A DNA stretch of 64,000 bases. Origin: Dolichospermum flos-aquae CCAP 1403/13F. Its GTDB lineage: Bacteria > Cyanobacteriota > Cyanobacteriia > Cyanobacteriales > Nostocaceae. The translations under genes and the position numbers were made by a program. The number at the start of each line of letters is the position of its first letter. The first letter of the stretch is position 1. The DNA lies in assembly GCF_012516395.1 (NCBI RefSeq), contig NZ_CP051206.1, positions 992,001 to 1,056,000 of the forward strand. The letters run 5' to 3'. This document shows positions 35,696 to 44,999 of this stretch, piece after piece. The notes below the pieces were generated by a model. That model was not told where the DNA came from. It was given only the letters and a program-made list of their open reading frames with translations, and did not search any database.

Positions 35696-36085
35696 TTGAC
35701 CAGTTCATTGACACCTAACACCATATCAACAGTAGAACTAAAGCCAAGTTACAATATTCCTGTTGTCTTAGTCTTGGGCGCTATTCCCGTACTATTGGTA
35801 CAACCTTGGTTGGGAGGAATATTGACGTTATTGGGTTTGTTTTTGATGTTGCAAGCTGTAACACTACGCTTTCAATTTACCGCTACCGATTTTGATCTTT
35901 ATAGAGGAGAAAAGTTAATTAAGCGTTTTCCTTACCAAGAATGGCAAAATTGGCGAATATTCTGGAATCGAGTTCCCATTTTGTTCTATTTTAAAGAAGT
36001 GAACAGTATTCACTTTTTGCCAATTTTATTTGACCCCAAAACCTTAAAATCTTGTTTAGAAGAACGTTGTCCACGCATTGATTAG
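35696..36085 (+). CDS. DUF3119 family protein
   Basis: The 129-residue protein starts at TTG 35696 and has two adjoining hydrophobic segments (VVLVLGAIPVLLVQPWLGGI and LTLLGLFLMLQAV) followed by a soluble PH-like part (FQFTATDFDLYRGEKLIKRF ... WQNWRIFWN). This is the cyanobacterial/plastid DUF3119 layout. It follows the MlaE-type permease by 58 bases and is presumably co-transcribed; a role in the same lipid pathway is inferred only from position. Confidence 0.8.
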   Translation: MTSSLTPNTISTVELKPSYNIPVVLVLGAIPVLLVQPWLGGILTLLGLFLMLQAVTLRFQFTATDFDLYRGEKLIKRFPYQEWQNWRIFWNRVPILFYFKEVNSIHFLPILFDPKTLKSCLEERCPRID

Positions 36086-36223
36086 ATTTTGTTGTTTCGC
36101 GCAGAGTCGCAAAGGAGCAAAGGCGCAAAGGGAAGAGTTTTGATAGTGCGGTGTCAGCCATAAATTAAAGTAAGAGAATTTCATAGCTGAATTCAGTAAG
36201 TCTGAAAATTTATATTGTTGTTT

Positions 36224-37399
36224 ATGAACCCAGAAGAATCTCAAACTCCAGAAACCATAAATAAGTGGTTAGAAAAAATAGAAGTGCAACCTCCTACAGA
36301 TGAAATACTAGAAAAACCATCTGCTGATTTAGAATTAGAAGCTGAAGCATCTGGTGAATTGGTAACGTCATTAACCACAGAAACAACAGCATTAGAATCG
36401 GCAGATTCACTATATACACAACCAGCGCAAAAAGTAATCCAGTTGCAGCATAGGTCAGCAGACTTAAAAGCAGAAATTACTCAATTGGAAATTACTTATG
36501 AAACCCTTCAGAAGCAAGTAAGTGTAACCCAAATCGCACTTTCGCAAGTTGTCCAAGAGTCATTATCGCAGTTAGAACAACGCAAACAAACTTTACAAAT
36601 TTCTGTAGAACAACTCGAACGTCGTCAAGAACGCATTCGCAATGAAATGCGGACTACTTTTGCGGGGACTTCTCAAGATATAGCAATTCGGGTACAGGGT
36701 TTTAAGGACTATCTCACAGGCAGTTTACAGGATTTGGCATCAGCGGCGGAACAAATGCAACTGGTACAACCTGTCCGAGAACGGGAAAAACCACCACAGG
36801 GAGAAGCAAAACCTGTTAAAGAACAATTAGAAGCCCCACAACTTGGCCAACAGCAGTTTCAGGATACTACTAAAAAAATCCGCCGCTTGCTTGACCAATA
36901 TCGTAACCAGCCAGATTATTATGGACCACCCTGGCAGTTACGCCGGACTTTTGAACCAATTCACGCCGAAAAACTATCAAATTGGTTATTTACCTTAGGT
37001 GGACGGGGTGCTTTGCGGACAATGGGTAGCCGCTTACAGAATATTTTAATTGCTTCGTCGGCAGTTTCTATATTACATCAACTATATGGGGACAGGGTGC
37101 GAACTCTGATTTTAGCAAATACTCCAGAACGTTTAGGCGAATGGCGACGCGGTTTACAAGATTGTTTAGGTATTGGTCGTCCTGATTTTGGACCCGACAG
37201 AGGAGTGGTATTATTTGAAGCACCGACAGCTTTAGCCCAAAAAGCCGAGAGATTAGTTACAGCCAATCAAATGCCTTTTATTATCATTGATGATTCTGAG
37301 GAACAAATTAGTTTAGCTTTACTGCAATTCCCTCTCTGGTTAGCTTTTGCCCCTGACCCGAAAACTATGAAAGATCGGAATTTTGACGATGATTTTTAA
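36224..37399 (+). CDS. DUF3086 family protein
   Basis: From ATG 36224 the protein has about 391 residues. The N-terminal third is acidic and low in order, then comes a coiled coil (about 70-165: LKAEITQLEITYETLQKQVS, EQRKQTLQISVEQLERRQER). The C-terminal two thirds (KIRRLLDQYRNQPDYYGPPW onward) is a Rossmann-like globular domain (TLILANTPERLGEWRRG, PFIIIDDSEEQISLALLQFP). This matches the cyanobacterial DUF3086 family. Function unknown; neighbours are lipid genes. Confidence 0.8.
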   Translation: MNPEESQTPETINKWLEKIEVQPPTDEILEKPSADLELEAEASGELVTSLTTETTALESADSLYTQPAQKVIQLQHRSADLKAEITQLEITYETLQKQVSVTQIALSQVVQESLSQLEQRKQTLQISVEQLERRQERIRNEMRTTFAGTSQDIAIRVQGFKDYLTGSLQDLASAAEQMQLVQPVREREKPPQGEAKPVKEQLEAPQLGQQQFQDTTKKIRRLLDQYRNQPDYYGPPWQLRRTFEPIHAEKLSNWLFTLGGRGALRTMGSRLQNILIASSAVSILHQLYGDRVRTLILANTPERLGEWRRGLQDCLGIGRPDFGPDRGVVLFEAPTALAQKAERLVTANQMPFIIIDDSEEQISLALLQFPLWLAFAPDPKTMKDRNFDDDF

Positions 37400-37552
37400 T
37401 TAGTCATTGGTGATTGGTGATTGGTGATTGGCAAAACAACTAACAACTGTACGGGCGAAGCATTTGGAGAACTATTTTTGGCAATGACCGATAATTTATC
37501 TTCCAAATGCTTCGCCCCTACTGACAACTGACAACTAACAACTGACAAATTT
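37400..37552. repeat. 63-bp palindromic-ended MITE (copy 2, inverted) with heptamer flanks
   Basis: The core 37454-37516 is the reverse complement of the copies at 32785 and 44898. It is flanked by TTGGTGA units on the left and ACTGACA/CTAACA units on the right. It separates the DUF3086 gene from plsY. Confidence 0.9.
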
Positions 37553-38236
37553 ATGTTTCTTTGGTTAAGTTTGTGTGGAGTGGTGATTTTATTAGCTTAC
37601 CTTTTTGGTTCTTTTCCAACTGGATATCTGGCAGGTAAGCTATTAAAAGGAATTGATATTCGGGAAGTTGGTTCTGGTTCAACTGGTGCAACTAATGTTC
37701 TGAGAACTTTGGGAAAACTTCCCGGGGCATTTGTATTATTAATTGATGCTTTGAAAGGAGGATTAGCAATAAATTTATGTTACGCTTTATTTAGTATTGC
37801 TACTACTCAAAACTTAATTCCACCAATTGTCAATATCGAGATTTGGCAACCTTATTTAGTCACTTTAGCTGGTTTAGCTGCCCTTTTAGGACATAGTAAA
37901 TCAATCTTTCTCGGCTTTACTGGTGGTAAATCTGTGGCTAGTGGTGTGGGAATTTTGTTAGCTATTAGTTGGCAGGTAGGATTATCAACATTAGGGGTTT
38001 TTGCGGTAGTAATTGCCATTTCGAGAATTGTGTCTTTAAGTTCTATTGCTGGGGCTGTAGCGGTTTCTATTTTAATGGTAATTTTTCATCAACCTTTAGC
38101 CTACATTCTTCTTGGTTTTGCTGGCGGCTTATATGTAATTATCCGTCACCGCACCAATATTGAGCGATTAATTGCGGGTACAGAACCAAAAATTGGACAA
38201 AAGGCAGAAACGCCAACAGAACAAACCACTTATTGA
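37553..38236 (+). CDS. plsY: Acyl-phosphate:glycerol-3-phosphate acyltransferase PlsY
   Basis: The membrane enzyme starts phospholipid synthesis by acylating glycerol-3-phosphate. The 227-residue protein shows the three PlsY loops: YLFGSFPTGYLAGKLLKGID with IREVGSGSTGATNVLRTLGK, LLGHSKSIFLGFTGGKSVAS (GHxxxxFxxFxGGK-type), and the hydrophobic remainder with RHRTNIERL near the end. It stands beside the MlaE-type gene cluster, which fits a lipid context. Confidence 0.95.
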   Translation: MFLWLSLCGVVILLAYLFGSFPTGYLAGKLLKGIDIREVGSGSTGATNVLRTLGKLPGAFVLLIDALKGGLAINLCYALFSIATTQNLIPPIVNIEIWQPYLVTLAGLAALLGHSKSIFLGFTGGKSVASGVGILLAISWQVGLSTLGVFAVVIAISRIVSLSSIAGAVAVSILMVIFHQPLAYILLGFAGGLYVIIRHRTNIERLIAGTEPKIGQKAETPTEQTTY

Positions 38237-38271
38237 CTTTTTCAGCCCTGTCCCTACTTTGAAGCGTAGTT

Positions 38272-38409
38272 TTAACTGTCTCCTGTTTTTTCAATGGTTT
38301 CAATCACGGCTAAACCTATACTTGAAACGGCGATTAGCATGATAGCTGACGCAAGAAAGGCACTGACAAGCATCTGAAGAGCTTGGTCAAAAAAAATATA
38401 GGTGGTCAT
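38272..38409 (-). CDS. Small single-span membrane protein, 45 aa
   Basis: A short ORF on the minus strand starts at ATG 38409 with AGAAGGTGAACAA just upstream (AAGG at a suitable distance). The product starts MTTYIFFDQALQML and has one long hydrophobic helix (LVSAFLASAIMLIAVSSIGL) and a charged tail (IETIEKTGDS), the build of small photosynthetic or respiratory complex subunits. I do not recognise it. It is transcribed toward plsY. Confidence 0.5.
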   Translation of the reverse strand: MTTYIFFDQALQMLVSAFLASAIMLIAVSSIGLAVIETIEKTGDS

Positions 38410-38682
38410 TTGTTCACCTTCTGAACTTTATACAGCTACTGGTACTATCTAATTTTTCTTCACAGCCAGGTGACTGAATTCCTTGTAATCGGATCTTAAC
38501 AAAACTTTAGCTCTTTCATGGCATGATGACAAAATTTTATTACTAAAAATTTGATAACTTTTAACTATATTCGGTTAAGTACAATACTGAAAAACACCGA
38601 AAGTAAAAATTGGATCTACTTTGATAGCAGTATTGTTGTAATTTTGATTGTTCTAATAATTACTTAGCTTTTGGTGCTAACT

Positions 38683-39225
38683 ATGGAACTCCTCCAATTC
38701 AAGATATCTACACACCGTCTGTTATTACAGCCTATATCAATGGAATATAAGGCAGATATTTTTAGAGAATTTACTCAGGAAGTTACGACTTATTTATCTT
38801 CAAAACCATCGGAAAAAATTCAGGATACTGAAATTTTCATTAATCAATCTTTACTAAAAATGGAAAAAGGAGAAGAGTTAGTAGTTGTGATTTTAAAGAA
38901 AGATTCTCAAGAGTTTTTAGGATGTAGTGGGATACATAAAATTAATAGTAAATACCCCCGATATGGAATTTGGCTGAAAAAATCAGCATATAAACAAGGT
39001 TACGCCACGGAAACAATTGCAGCCCTGAAATTATGGGCTGAAGAAAACTTAGATTATGAATATCTTAGATATGATTTGGATAAAGCAAATACCGCCAGCC
39101 GTAGGGTTGCGGAAAAAATGGGAGGTAAAATTGGTAGAGAATATGATCTGATTAACGAGAGTGGTAAAGTCTTAAATCTAGTAGAATATAAAATTAGTAA
39201 AAAACAAAATTCTGAATTTTACTAA
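38683..39225 (+). CDS. GNAT family N-acetyltransferase (RimJ/RimL-like)
   Basis: From ATG 38683 the protein has 180 residues. It begins with the STHRLLLQPI strand of RimJ/RimL acetyltransferases and has FLGCSGIHKIN, the acetyl-CoA-binding loop KQGYATETIAALKLWA and NTASRRVAEKMGGKIGRE, which is the typical A-B motif pair. The substrate (protein N-terminus or small molecule) is unknown. TTG/GTG codons slightly upstream (38671) are alternative starts. Confidence 0.85.
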   Translation: MELLQFKISTHRLLLQPISMEYKADIFREFTQEVTTYLSSKPSEKIQDTEIFINQSLLKMEKGEELVVVILKKDSQEFLGCSGIHKINSKYPRYGIWLKKSAYKQGYATETIAALKLWAEENLDYEYLRYDLDKANTASRRVAEKMGGKIGREYDLINESGKVLNLVEYKISKKQNSEFY

Positions 39226-39235
39226 CTAAAAAATA

Positions 39236-40156
39236 CTAACATATACAAGGTTTAATAGTAGCAATTACAGATTCAGCCAGACTTGGTAAATCATAACCAC
39301 CTTCTAAACCAAACATAATTTTTTTGGTTATACCTAAACAGTATTCTGTAAATAAACCAAAATCTTCTGGTTGCAAATTTACACTCGCTAAAGGATCATT
39401 CGTATTAGCATCATAACCAGCACTAATAATCAGTAAATCTGGCGAAAAATTAGTTAAAAAGGGTAAGATTTTTCTTTCCCACAATGGTTGATAGACGGTA
39501 ATATCGCTACCAGGGGGAACAGGTAAATTCAAGACATTATTATGTGAACCTTGTTGAGAAGTTTTCCCAGTACCGGGATAAGCTGGATACTGGTGAAGAG
39601 AAACATAAGCAATTTCTGAGTGAGTTTCTACTATTGCTTCCGTCCCATTTCCGTGATGTACGTCCCAATCTAGGATAGCAACGCGCTGAATTTTAGGCTG
39701 TTGCAAAGCGTAAAAAGCTGCAATTGCAGCATTAGAAAATAAACAAAATCCCATTCCTGTATCACTTACCGCATGATGCCCAGGTGGACGCGCTAATACA
39801 AAAGCTTTATTTGCTGTATCAAGAACTGTATCTACTCCATCTAACCAAGCACTAACTGCCAATAATGCTACATCATAACTGCGGGGAGAAATGGGAGTAT
39901 CTCCGTCTAAATAACCACCACCGTCAGCAGCGATATCTTTAACTTTGTTAATATAGGTTGTAGAATGAACATTTTCTATCCAAGACATTAAAGATGGTTT
40001 TGATGTTACGGGTGTAGGTATTTTCCATGTGATTTCTTCGGCAAAATTTGCAGCTTTTAAAGCATTGACTATTGCTGTCAACCGTTCAGGTTTTTCTGGG
40101 TGGTAGATTCCCGTTTTGTGATCTAAAAATTCGTCAGAATAAATAACTTGTAACAT
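39236..40156 (-). CDS. Histone deacetylase family protein (acetylpolyamine/acetyl-lysine deacetylase)
   Basis: The 306-residue protein has the arginase-deacetylase fold: a PEKPERLTAI start, RPPGHHAVSDTGMGFCLFSN (the two catalytic His), LDWDVHHGNGTEAI (zinc Asp and His), VSLHQYPAYPGTG, LLIISAGYDANTNDP (second zinc Asp) and GLEGGYD. All zinc ligands are present. Bacterial members remove acetyl groups from polyamines or small metabolites. It converges with the GNAT gene, leaving 10 bases between stops. Confidence 0.92.
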   Translation of the reverse strand: MLQVIYSDEFLDHKTGIYHPEKPERLTAIVNALKAANFAEEITWKIPTPVTSKPSLMSWIENVHSTTYINKVKDIAADGGGYLDGDTPISPRSYDVALLAVSAWLDGVDTVLDTANKAFVLARPPGHHAVSDTGMGFCLFSNAAIAAFYALQQPKIQRVAILDWDVHHGNGTEAIVETHSEIAYVSLHQYPAYPGTGKTSQQGSHNNVLNLPVPPGSDITVYQPLWERKILPFLTNFSPDLLIISAGYDANTNDPLASVNLQPEDFGLFTEYCLGITKKIMFGLEGGYDLPSLAESVIATIKPCIC

Positions 40157-40253
40157 ACATTTCTATATCCAGAATCCGCAATGTAAGATAGGTGAAAGTC
40201 AAGAAACTGATTAAAATGATATATTACACCAATAGGTGAAGTATAGATCGTAT

Positions 40254-40286
40254 AGATCACCGACTTCTTGAAGAAGTCGGTGATCT
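40254..40286. repeat. Palindromic hairpin repeat, copy 2 (variant ATCACCGACTTCTT)
   Basis: Perfect arms AGATCACCGACTTCTT and AAGAAGTCGGTGATCT form a 16-bp stem with almost no loop. Compared with the other three copies both arms carry the same compensating change (CCCC to CACC), so the stem is kept. It lies 23 bases before the copper ATPase start. Confidence 0.85.
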
Positions 40287-40309
40287 GGGGGATAATTATA
40301 AGAGGTGAT

Positions 40310-42571
40310 ATGAATAATCTTAGGCTTAAACTTAAAGGGATGAGTTGTGCTTCTTGCGCTAATAATATTGAACAGGCAATTTTAGCGGTTGGTGGAGTTA
40401 TTGATTGTCATGTTAATTTTGGTGCAGAACAGATAACTATTAATTATGAACCTAAACAAACAAATTTAGCGAAAATTCAAGCTGCAATTGTAGATGCTGG
40501 TTATTCATCTTTTCAGTTAGAAACAGAAGGTGAAGATACAGCAGAAGCAGCGAGTAAATTAGCAGCAGAACGGGAACTCATTCTCAAGTTAACAACCGGG
40601 ATTGTAATTAGTATTATTCTGTTTTTTGGTTCTTTACCAATGATGACGGGATTACATTTGCCTTTTGTTCCTAAATTTTTTCATAATCCTTGGTTCCAAT
40701 TGGTATTAACAACACCTGTTGAGTTTTGGTGTGGTGGGTCTTTTTTCCGCCATGCTTGGAAGTCTTTGAAACACCGGACTGCAACGATGGATACTTTGAT
40801 TGCTTTGGGGACAGGTACGGCTTATTTCTATTCTTTATTTGTGACACTTTTTCCAGGGATGTTTATTTCCCAAGGCTTAGAAATTCATGTTTATTATGAA
40901 GTTGCAGCAATGGTTGTTACTTTAATTTTGTTAGGGCGATTTTTTGAACATCGGGCTAAAGGACAAACTTCAGAAGCTATTCATAAATTAATGGGAATGC
41001 AGGCGAAAATAGCCAGGGTAATAAGAGATGATTTGGAAATGGATATTCCTATTAATCAAGTAATAGTTAATGATTTAATTTTAGTTCGTCCTGGTGAAAA
41101 AATTCCTGTAGATGGTGAAGTAATTGATGGTAATTCTACGGTAGATGAGGCCATGGTAACAGGTGAAAGTGTACCTGTGAAAAAACAACCAGGAGATGAG
41201 GTGATTGGATCAACAATTAATAAAACTGGTAGTTTTAAGTTTAAAGCCACGCGAGTTGGTAAAGATACTTTCTTAGCGCAAATTGTCAAGTTAGTCCAAG
41301 AAGCCCAAGGTTCAAAAGCACCAATTCAAAGGTTAGCAGATCAGGTAACTGGGTGGTTTGTGCCGGCTGTAATTGTGATAGCTATTCTTACTTTTATGAT
41401 CTGGTTTAGTATTACAGGTAATTTCACCTTAGCAATGATGACAATGGTAGGGGTTTTAATTATTGCTTGTCCCTGTGCATTGGGTTTAGCTACTCCTACT
41501 TCTGTGATGGTAGGAACTGGTAAAGGTGCAGAAAATGGCATTTTAATTAAAAGTGCTGAAAGTTTAGAATTAGCACATAAAATAAATATTATTGTTGTTG
41601 ATAAAACTGGAACTTTAACTCAAGGTAAACCCACAGTTACAGACTTTATAACTATCAAAGGTACAGCGAATGGGAATGAACTTCAATTATTAAAATTAGC
41701 TGCTAGTGTAGAACATAAGTCTGAACATCCTTTAGCGGAAGCAGTGGTGAAATATACGATTAATCAAGCTGTGAGTTTGGCTAATGTTAAGAATTTTGCA
41801 GCCATTGTTGGTAGTGGTGTTCAAGGAATTGTATATGATCAATTGGTACAAGTTGGCACACAACGCTGGTTTACAGAGTTAGGAATTGATACGGATGTTT
41901 TAGAACCACATCAAACAATTTGGGAAAATGAAGGAAAAACAGTCATTTGGTTGGCAGTAAATGGTAAATCAGAAGCTATTATGGCTATTACTGATGCTCT
42001 TAAACCTTCATCATTAACAGCAGTCAAGGCTTTGCAAAAGTTAGGTTTAGAAGTGGTAATGTTAACGGGAGATAATCAAAAAACTGCCCAAACTATTGCA
42101 AATCAAGTGGGGATTACTCAAGTTTTTGCCCAAGTGCGTCCAGACCAAAAAGCCGCAATGATTAAATCATTGCAACAAAAAAAAGTAGGAAATAAAATTA
42201 AAATTGTGGCTATGGTGGGAGATGGAATTAATGATGCACCAGCATTAGCACAAGCAGATGTAGGAATTGCCATGGGAACAGGAACAGATGTGGCAATTGC
42301 TGCTAGTGATATTACTTTAATTTCTGGAGATCTACAAGCCATTGTGACAGCTATTCAACTCAGTCGCGCTACCATTAATAATATCCGTCAAAATCTATTT
42401 TTTGCCTTTATTTACAATATCATTGGTATTCCCATTGCTGCGGGTATTCTCTATCCTTTCTTTGGTTTGTTACTGAACCCAATTATTGCCGGTGCAGCAA
42501 TGGCATTTTCTTCCGTTTCTGTAGTTAGTAATGCTTTAAGATTGCGTAATTTTCAACCAGGAGTTAGGTAA
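40310..42571 (+). CDS. Copper-translocating P1B-type ATPase
   Basis: The ATG at 40310 with AGAGGTG upstream is preferred over an upstream extension that starts inside the hairpin repeat. The 753-residue pump has an N-terminal heavy-metal-associated domain ([15 protein letters not shown]), about eight membrane helices, the ion-binding CPC motif ([15 protein letters not shown]), the phosphorylation site DKTGTLTQG, the HP motif ([12 protein letters not shown]) and hinge [20 protein letters not shown]. This equals cyanobacterial CtaA/PacS copper ATPases. Whether it serves the plasma or thylakoid membrane cannot be told. Confidence 0.94.
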   Translation: MNNLRLKLKGMSCASCANNIEQAILAVGGVIDCHVNFGAEQITINYEPKQTNLAKIQAAIVDAGYSSFQLETEGEDTAEAASKLAAERELILKLTTGIVISIILFFGSLPMMTGLHLPFVPKFFHNPWFQLVLTTPVEFWCGGSFFRHAWKSLKHRTATMDTLIALGTGTAYFYSLFVTLFPGMFISQGLEIHVYYEVAAMVVTLILLGRFFEHRAKGQTSEAIHKLMGMQAKIARVIRDDLEMDIPINQVIVNDLILVRPGEKIPVDGEVIDGNSTVDEAMVTGESVPVKKQPGDEVIGSTINKTGSFKFKATRVGKDTFLAQIVKLVQEAQGSKAPIQRLADQVTGWFVPAVIVIAILTFMIWFSITGNFTLAMMTMVGVLIIACPCALGLATPTSVMVGTGKGAENGILIKSAESLELAHKINIIVVDKTGTLTQGKPTVTDFITIKGTANGNELQLLKLAASVEHKSEHPLAEAVVKYTINQAVSLANVKNFAAIVGSGVQGIVYDQLVQVGTQRWFTELGIDTDVLEPHQTIWENEGKTVIWLAVNGKSEAIMAITDALKPSSLTAVKALQKLGLEVVMLTGDNQKTAQTIANQVGITQVFAQVRPDQKAAMIKSLQQKKVGNKIKIVAMVGDGINDAPALAQADVGIAMGTGTDVAIAASDITLISGDLQAIVTAIQLSRATINNIRQNLFFAFIYNIIGIPIAAGILYPFFGLLLNPIIAGAAMAFSSVSVVSNALRLRNFQPGVR

Positions 42572-42722
42572 AAAGCAAAAGTAATCTTTACCAATTAATT
42601 CATCATCTCAATCAAACTAATCACACAAATCATAGTTAAGACGGTACTGAAAATAACTGTTTTTTCAAGTTGTTCATGATAGGAATAGATCAACCGCTTC
42701 ACTGCAAGTGAAAACCCTAAAA

Positions 42723-43826
42723 ATGAACACAAATATAGATAATCTTAACTCGGTTCGTAAACCTAAAATTTTCAACCAATCAATGAGTTTTGTTGAAGGT
42801 TGGTATTGGGTATTACCTTCTCAATCTTTGCAGATAGGTGAAATTAAAGCTGTGACAATTTTTGGGAAGGATTTAGTCGTATATCGTGGTAAAGATAGAC
42901 GTGCAGTTATTTTAGATGCTTACTGTCCTCACATGGGTACGAGTTTAGCTGAAGGTAAAATTGAAGGTAATGAATTACGCTGTGTTTTACATCGGTGGAA
43001 ATTTGATGCAGAAGGTATTTGTGTTGGTATTCCTAATGTAGATGAACCTGTATCTCTTAAAGCTAAAACTTGGCCAGCAGCAGAACAATATGGAATGATT
43101 TGGGTTTGGACAGGGGAAACTCCCCAGCAACCTTTACCTTTTGTTTTAGATTGGGAAAACCAAGATTTTGATTTTTCTCTCGGTTCGCAATTTAGTATTG
43201 ATTGTCATCCCAATGTGTTACTTCTTCAGGGTATTGATACTCAACAAATTAATTTAGTTAATAAATTACCATTAAAAATGGTTTTGGAGAAACAAGAACT
43301 TAATCAAAATGCTATTATTTTTAGCACGATTACAAATATTAATGGAAAGTCATTTTGGCTAAATCTCTACCGGCGGTTTTTTAATAATTCTTTTAATTAC
43401 AGTGTTTGCTATTGGTATGGGACAACAAGTATAGTTTCCTTTACTAATGACTCTACCCAGCTACATATAATATTTACAACTCGGTTATTACCAGGGGGAA
43501 AAACAGCAGGTCAAACCCTATTTATGTGCAAAAAACGTCAAGGTATTTTAGGAAAGTTAATTAATAAATTGATATTAAAGATAGGGAAAAAAATTAGCGA
43601 TCGCTTACTCAAAACTAATGATAAAATTTTAGAAACCATGCAGTTTGATTTAAAAACTCCCCTCAAAGCAGATTTATCAATTATGCAATTTATTAACCAT
43701 TTAGAACGACAAAAACCCCTGACATGGGAAAGTTGGCTATTAGTGCGGTCACGGGAACGGGAAGAAGAAGTGCGTGAAGAGAGAGAAAAACGTGAAAAAT
43801 GGCGAGATGAATTAGTTAATGACTGA
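42723..43826 (+). CDS. Rieske [2Fe-2S] protein, oxygenase-like with altered iron site
   Basis: The 367-residue protein has an N-terminal Rieske domain with both ligand pairs, CPHMGTSL (CxH) and CVLHRWKFD (CxxH), as in aromatic ring-hydroxylating oxygenases. In active oxygenases the next domain binds mononuclear iron through a DxxHxxxxH helix; here the corresponding stretch reads GIDTQQINLVNK, with Gln and Asn in place of both His. It may therefore be a non-oxygenase relative. The C-terminus is highly charged (REREEEVREEREKREKW). A hairpin at 43851-43873 follows. Confidence 0.8.
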   Translation: MNTNIDNLNSVRKPKIFNQSMSFVEGWYWVLPSQSLQIGEIKAVTIFGKDLVVYRGKDRRAVILDAYCPHMGTSLAEGKIEGNELRCVLHRWKFDAEGICVGIPNVDEPVSLKAKTWPAAEQYGMIWVWTGETPQQPLPFVLDWENQDFDFSLGSQFSIDCHPNVLLLQGIDTQQINLVNKLPLKMVLEKQELNQNAIIFSTITNINGKSFWLNLYRRFFNNSFNYSVCYWYGTTSIVSFTNDSTQLHIIFTTRLLPGGKTAGQTLFMCKKRQGILGKLINKLILKIGKKISDRLLKTNDKILETMQFDLKTPLKADLSIMQFINHLERQKPLTWESWLLVRSREREEEVREEREKREKWRDELVND

Positions 43827-43850
43827 AAAATCTAGATTTTGACAATAAAA

Positions 43851-43873
43851 ATGAAGTGGACTGGCCACTTCAT
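43851..43873 (+). terminator. Hairpin after the Rieske gene
   Basis: A perfect 9-bp stem ATGAAGTGG / CCACTTCAT with a 5-base loop lies 25 bases after the stop. The A-rich side precedes it and no T-run follows, so it is a weak or bidirectional terminator; the convergent sucD-like gene ends 87 bases further on. Confidence 0.5.
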
Positions 43874-43959
43874 CAATTCCCAGGTAGAACCTAATCATAA
43901 GTATAACGACCAAAAAATTTCAAAATCGTATAAATACATACTAATTTTGTGTTTAGCTG

Positions 43960-44862
43960 TTATTTAGTGGTTACACTTTGGGGAATGAGAATATTTTTCA
44001 GCAATTTAGGAATTTGAGAGGGACTATCAGCGACAGGAATTTTTGCAGATTTAAAAGCAGCCAATTTACTTTCTGCTGTACCAAAATTCGCAGAACGTCC
44101 AATTACACTGGCTAAAGTCCCTGTTTCTTGCCAATTTTGTGTCGTTGGTGCGTGTCTACCAGCAATATAGGCAACTACAGGTTTATCAATTGCTTCTGTA
44201 ATATATTGTGCTGCTGCTTCTTCGCTTTCTCCACCAGGTTGTCCGATTAAAACAATTGCTTCTGTGGTCTCATCTTCATCAAGAATTTGCAACCATTGCA
44301 GGAATGAAGAACCAACAATCGCATCACTACCAATACTAACACCAATTGATTGCCCCAAACCCGCTTTTGTTAATTCCCAAGCGACTTCATAGGTAAGTGT
44401 ACTGCTACGGCTAACAATTCCCACAGAACCAGGGATATAAAATTCGCGTTCGTGAGTCCCCAGGAGAATTTTCCCAGGAACGATAATTCCTGGACTATTG
44501 GGGCCAATAATTAAAGTCTCACCAGCTTCTGTTTTGCGAAGGAGTTGTACCATATCCAGCGGTGGGACACCAGCGGTGGTAATGATGATTTGGGGGATAT
44601 TAGAGGCGATCGCTTCTAATGCTGCATCCAAAACCTGATAAGGTTGAACACAAATGATTGTGGTGTCAATCTGTCCAAATTTGGCCACAACCTCCTCTAC
44701 CAAATCAAACACTGGTAGATTATATATTTGTTTTCCACCATACCCAGGATTAACACCAGCTACTAAATTTGTGCCATAAGCCTGCATTTGAGCAATATGA
44801 GTTGCTGAGATAAATTCACAAAATCCCTGAATTAAAACTTTACTTTCTGTTGTTAAATTCAT
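43960..44862 (-). CDS. sucD: Succinyl-CoA ligase alpha subunit-like protein
   Basis: The 300-residue protein follows the SucD fold: VLIQGFCEFISATHIAQMQA (CoA-binding domain), GVNPGYGGKQIYNLPVFD, IIITTAGVPP, IIGPNSPGIIVPGK and a ligase domain with GQPGGESEEAAAQYI. Where E. coli SucD has its phosphorylated His (in RMGHAGA) the aligned stretch here reads NWQETGTLA, without His. If the alignment holds, the normal phosphohistidine relay is impossible. It follows sucC (same strand) with a MITE in between. Confidence 0.8.
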   Translation of the reverse strand: MNLTTESKVLIQGFCEFISATHIAQMQAYGTNLVAGVNPGYGGKQIYNLPVFDLVEEVVAKFGQIDTTIICVQPYQVLDAALEAIASNIPQIIITTAGVPPLDMVQLLRKTEAGETLIIGPNSPGIIVPGKILLGTHEREFYIPGSVGIVSRSSTLTYEVAWELTKAGLGQSIGVSIGSDAIVGSSFLQWLQILDEDETTEAIVLIGQPGGESEEAAAQYITEAIDKPVVAYIAGRHAPTTQNWQETGTLASVIGRSANFGTAESKLAAFKSAKIPVADSPSQIPKLLKNILIPQSVTTK

Positions 44863-44869
44863 ATTTTGT

Positions 44870-44990
44870 TAGTTGTCAGTTGTTCGTTGTTAGTAGGGGC
44901 GAAGCATTTGGAAGATAAATTATCGGTCATTGCCAAAAATAGTTCTCCAAATGCTTCGCCCGTACAGTTGTTCGTTGTAATTGGTAAAAA
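44870..44990. repeat. 63-bp palindromic-ended MITE (copy 3) between sucC and sucD
   Basis: The core 44898-44960 is practically identical to the copy at 32785-32847, again within GTTGTCA/GTTGTTC heptamers. It sits between sucC and sucD, which would normally be co-transcribed. Confidence 0.9.
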
Positions 44991-44999
44991 TCTTGCTTT

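Noticed and set aside
42600-42710. 35-codon minus-strand ORF between the copper ATPase and Rieske genes
   Set aside because: GTG start without ribosome binding site and only a short hydrophobic helix; coding status could not be supported.
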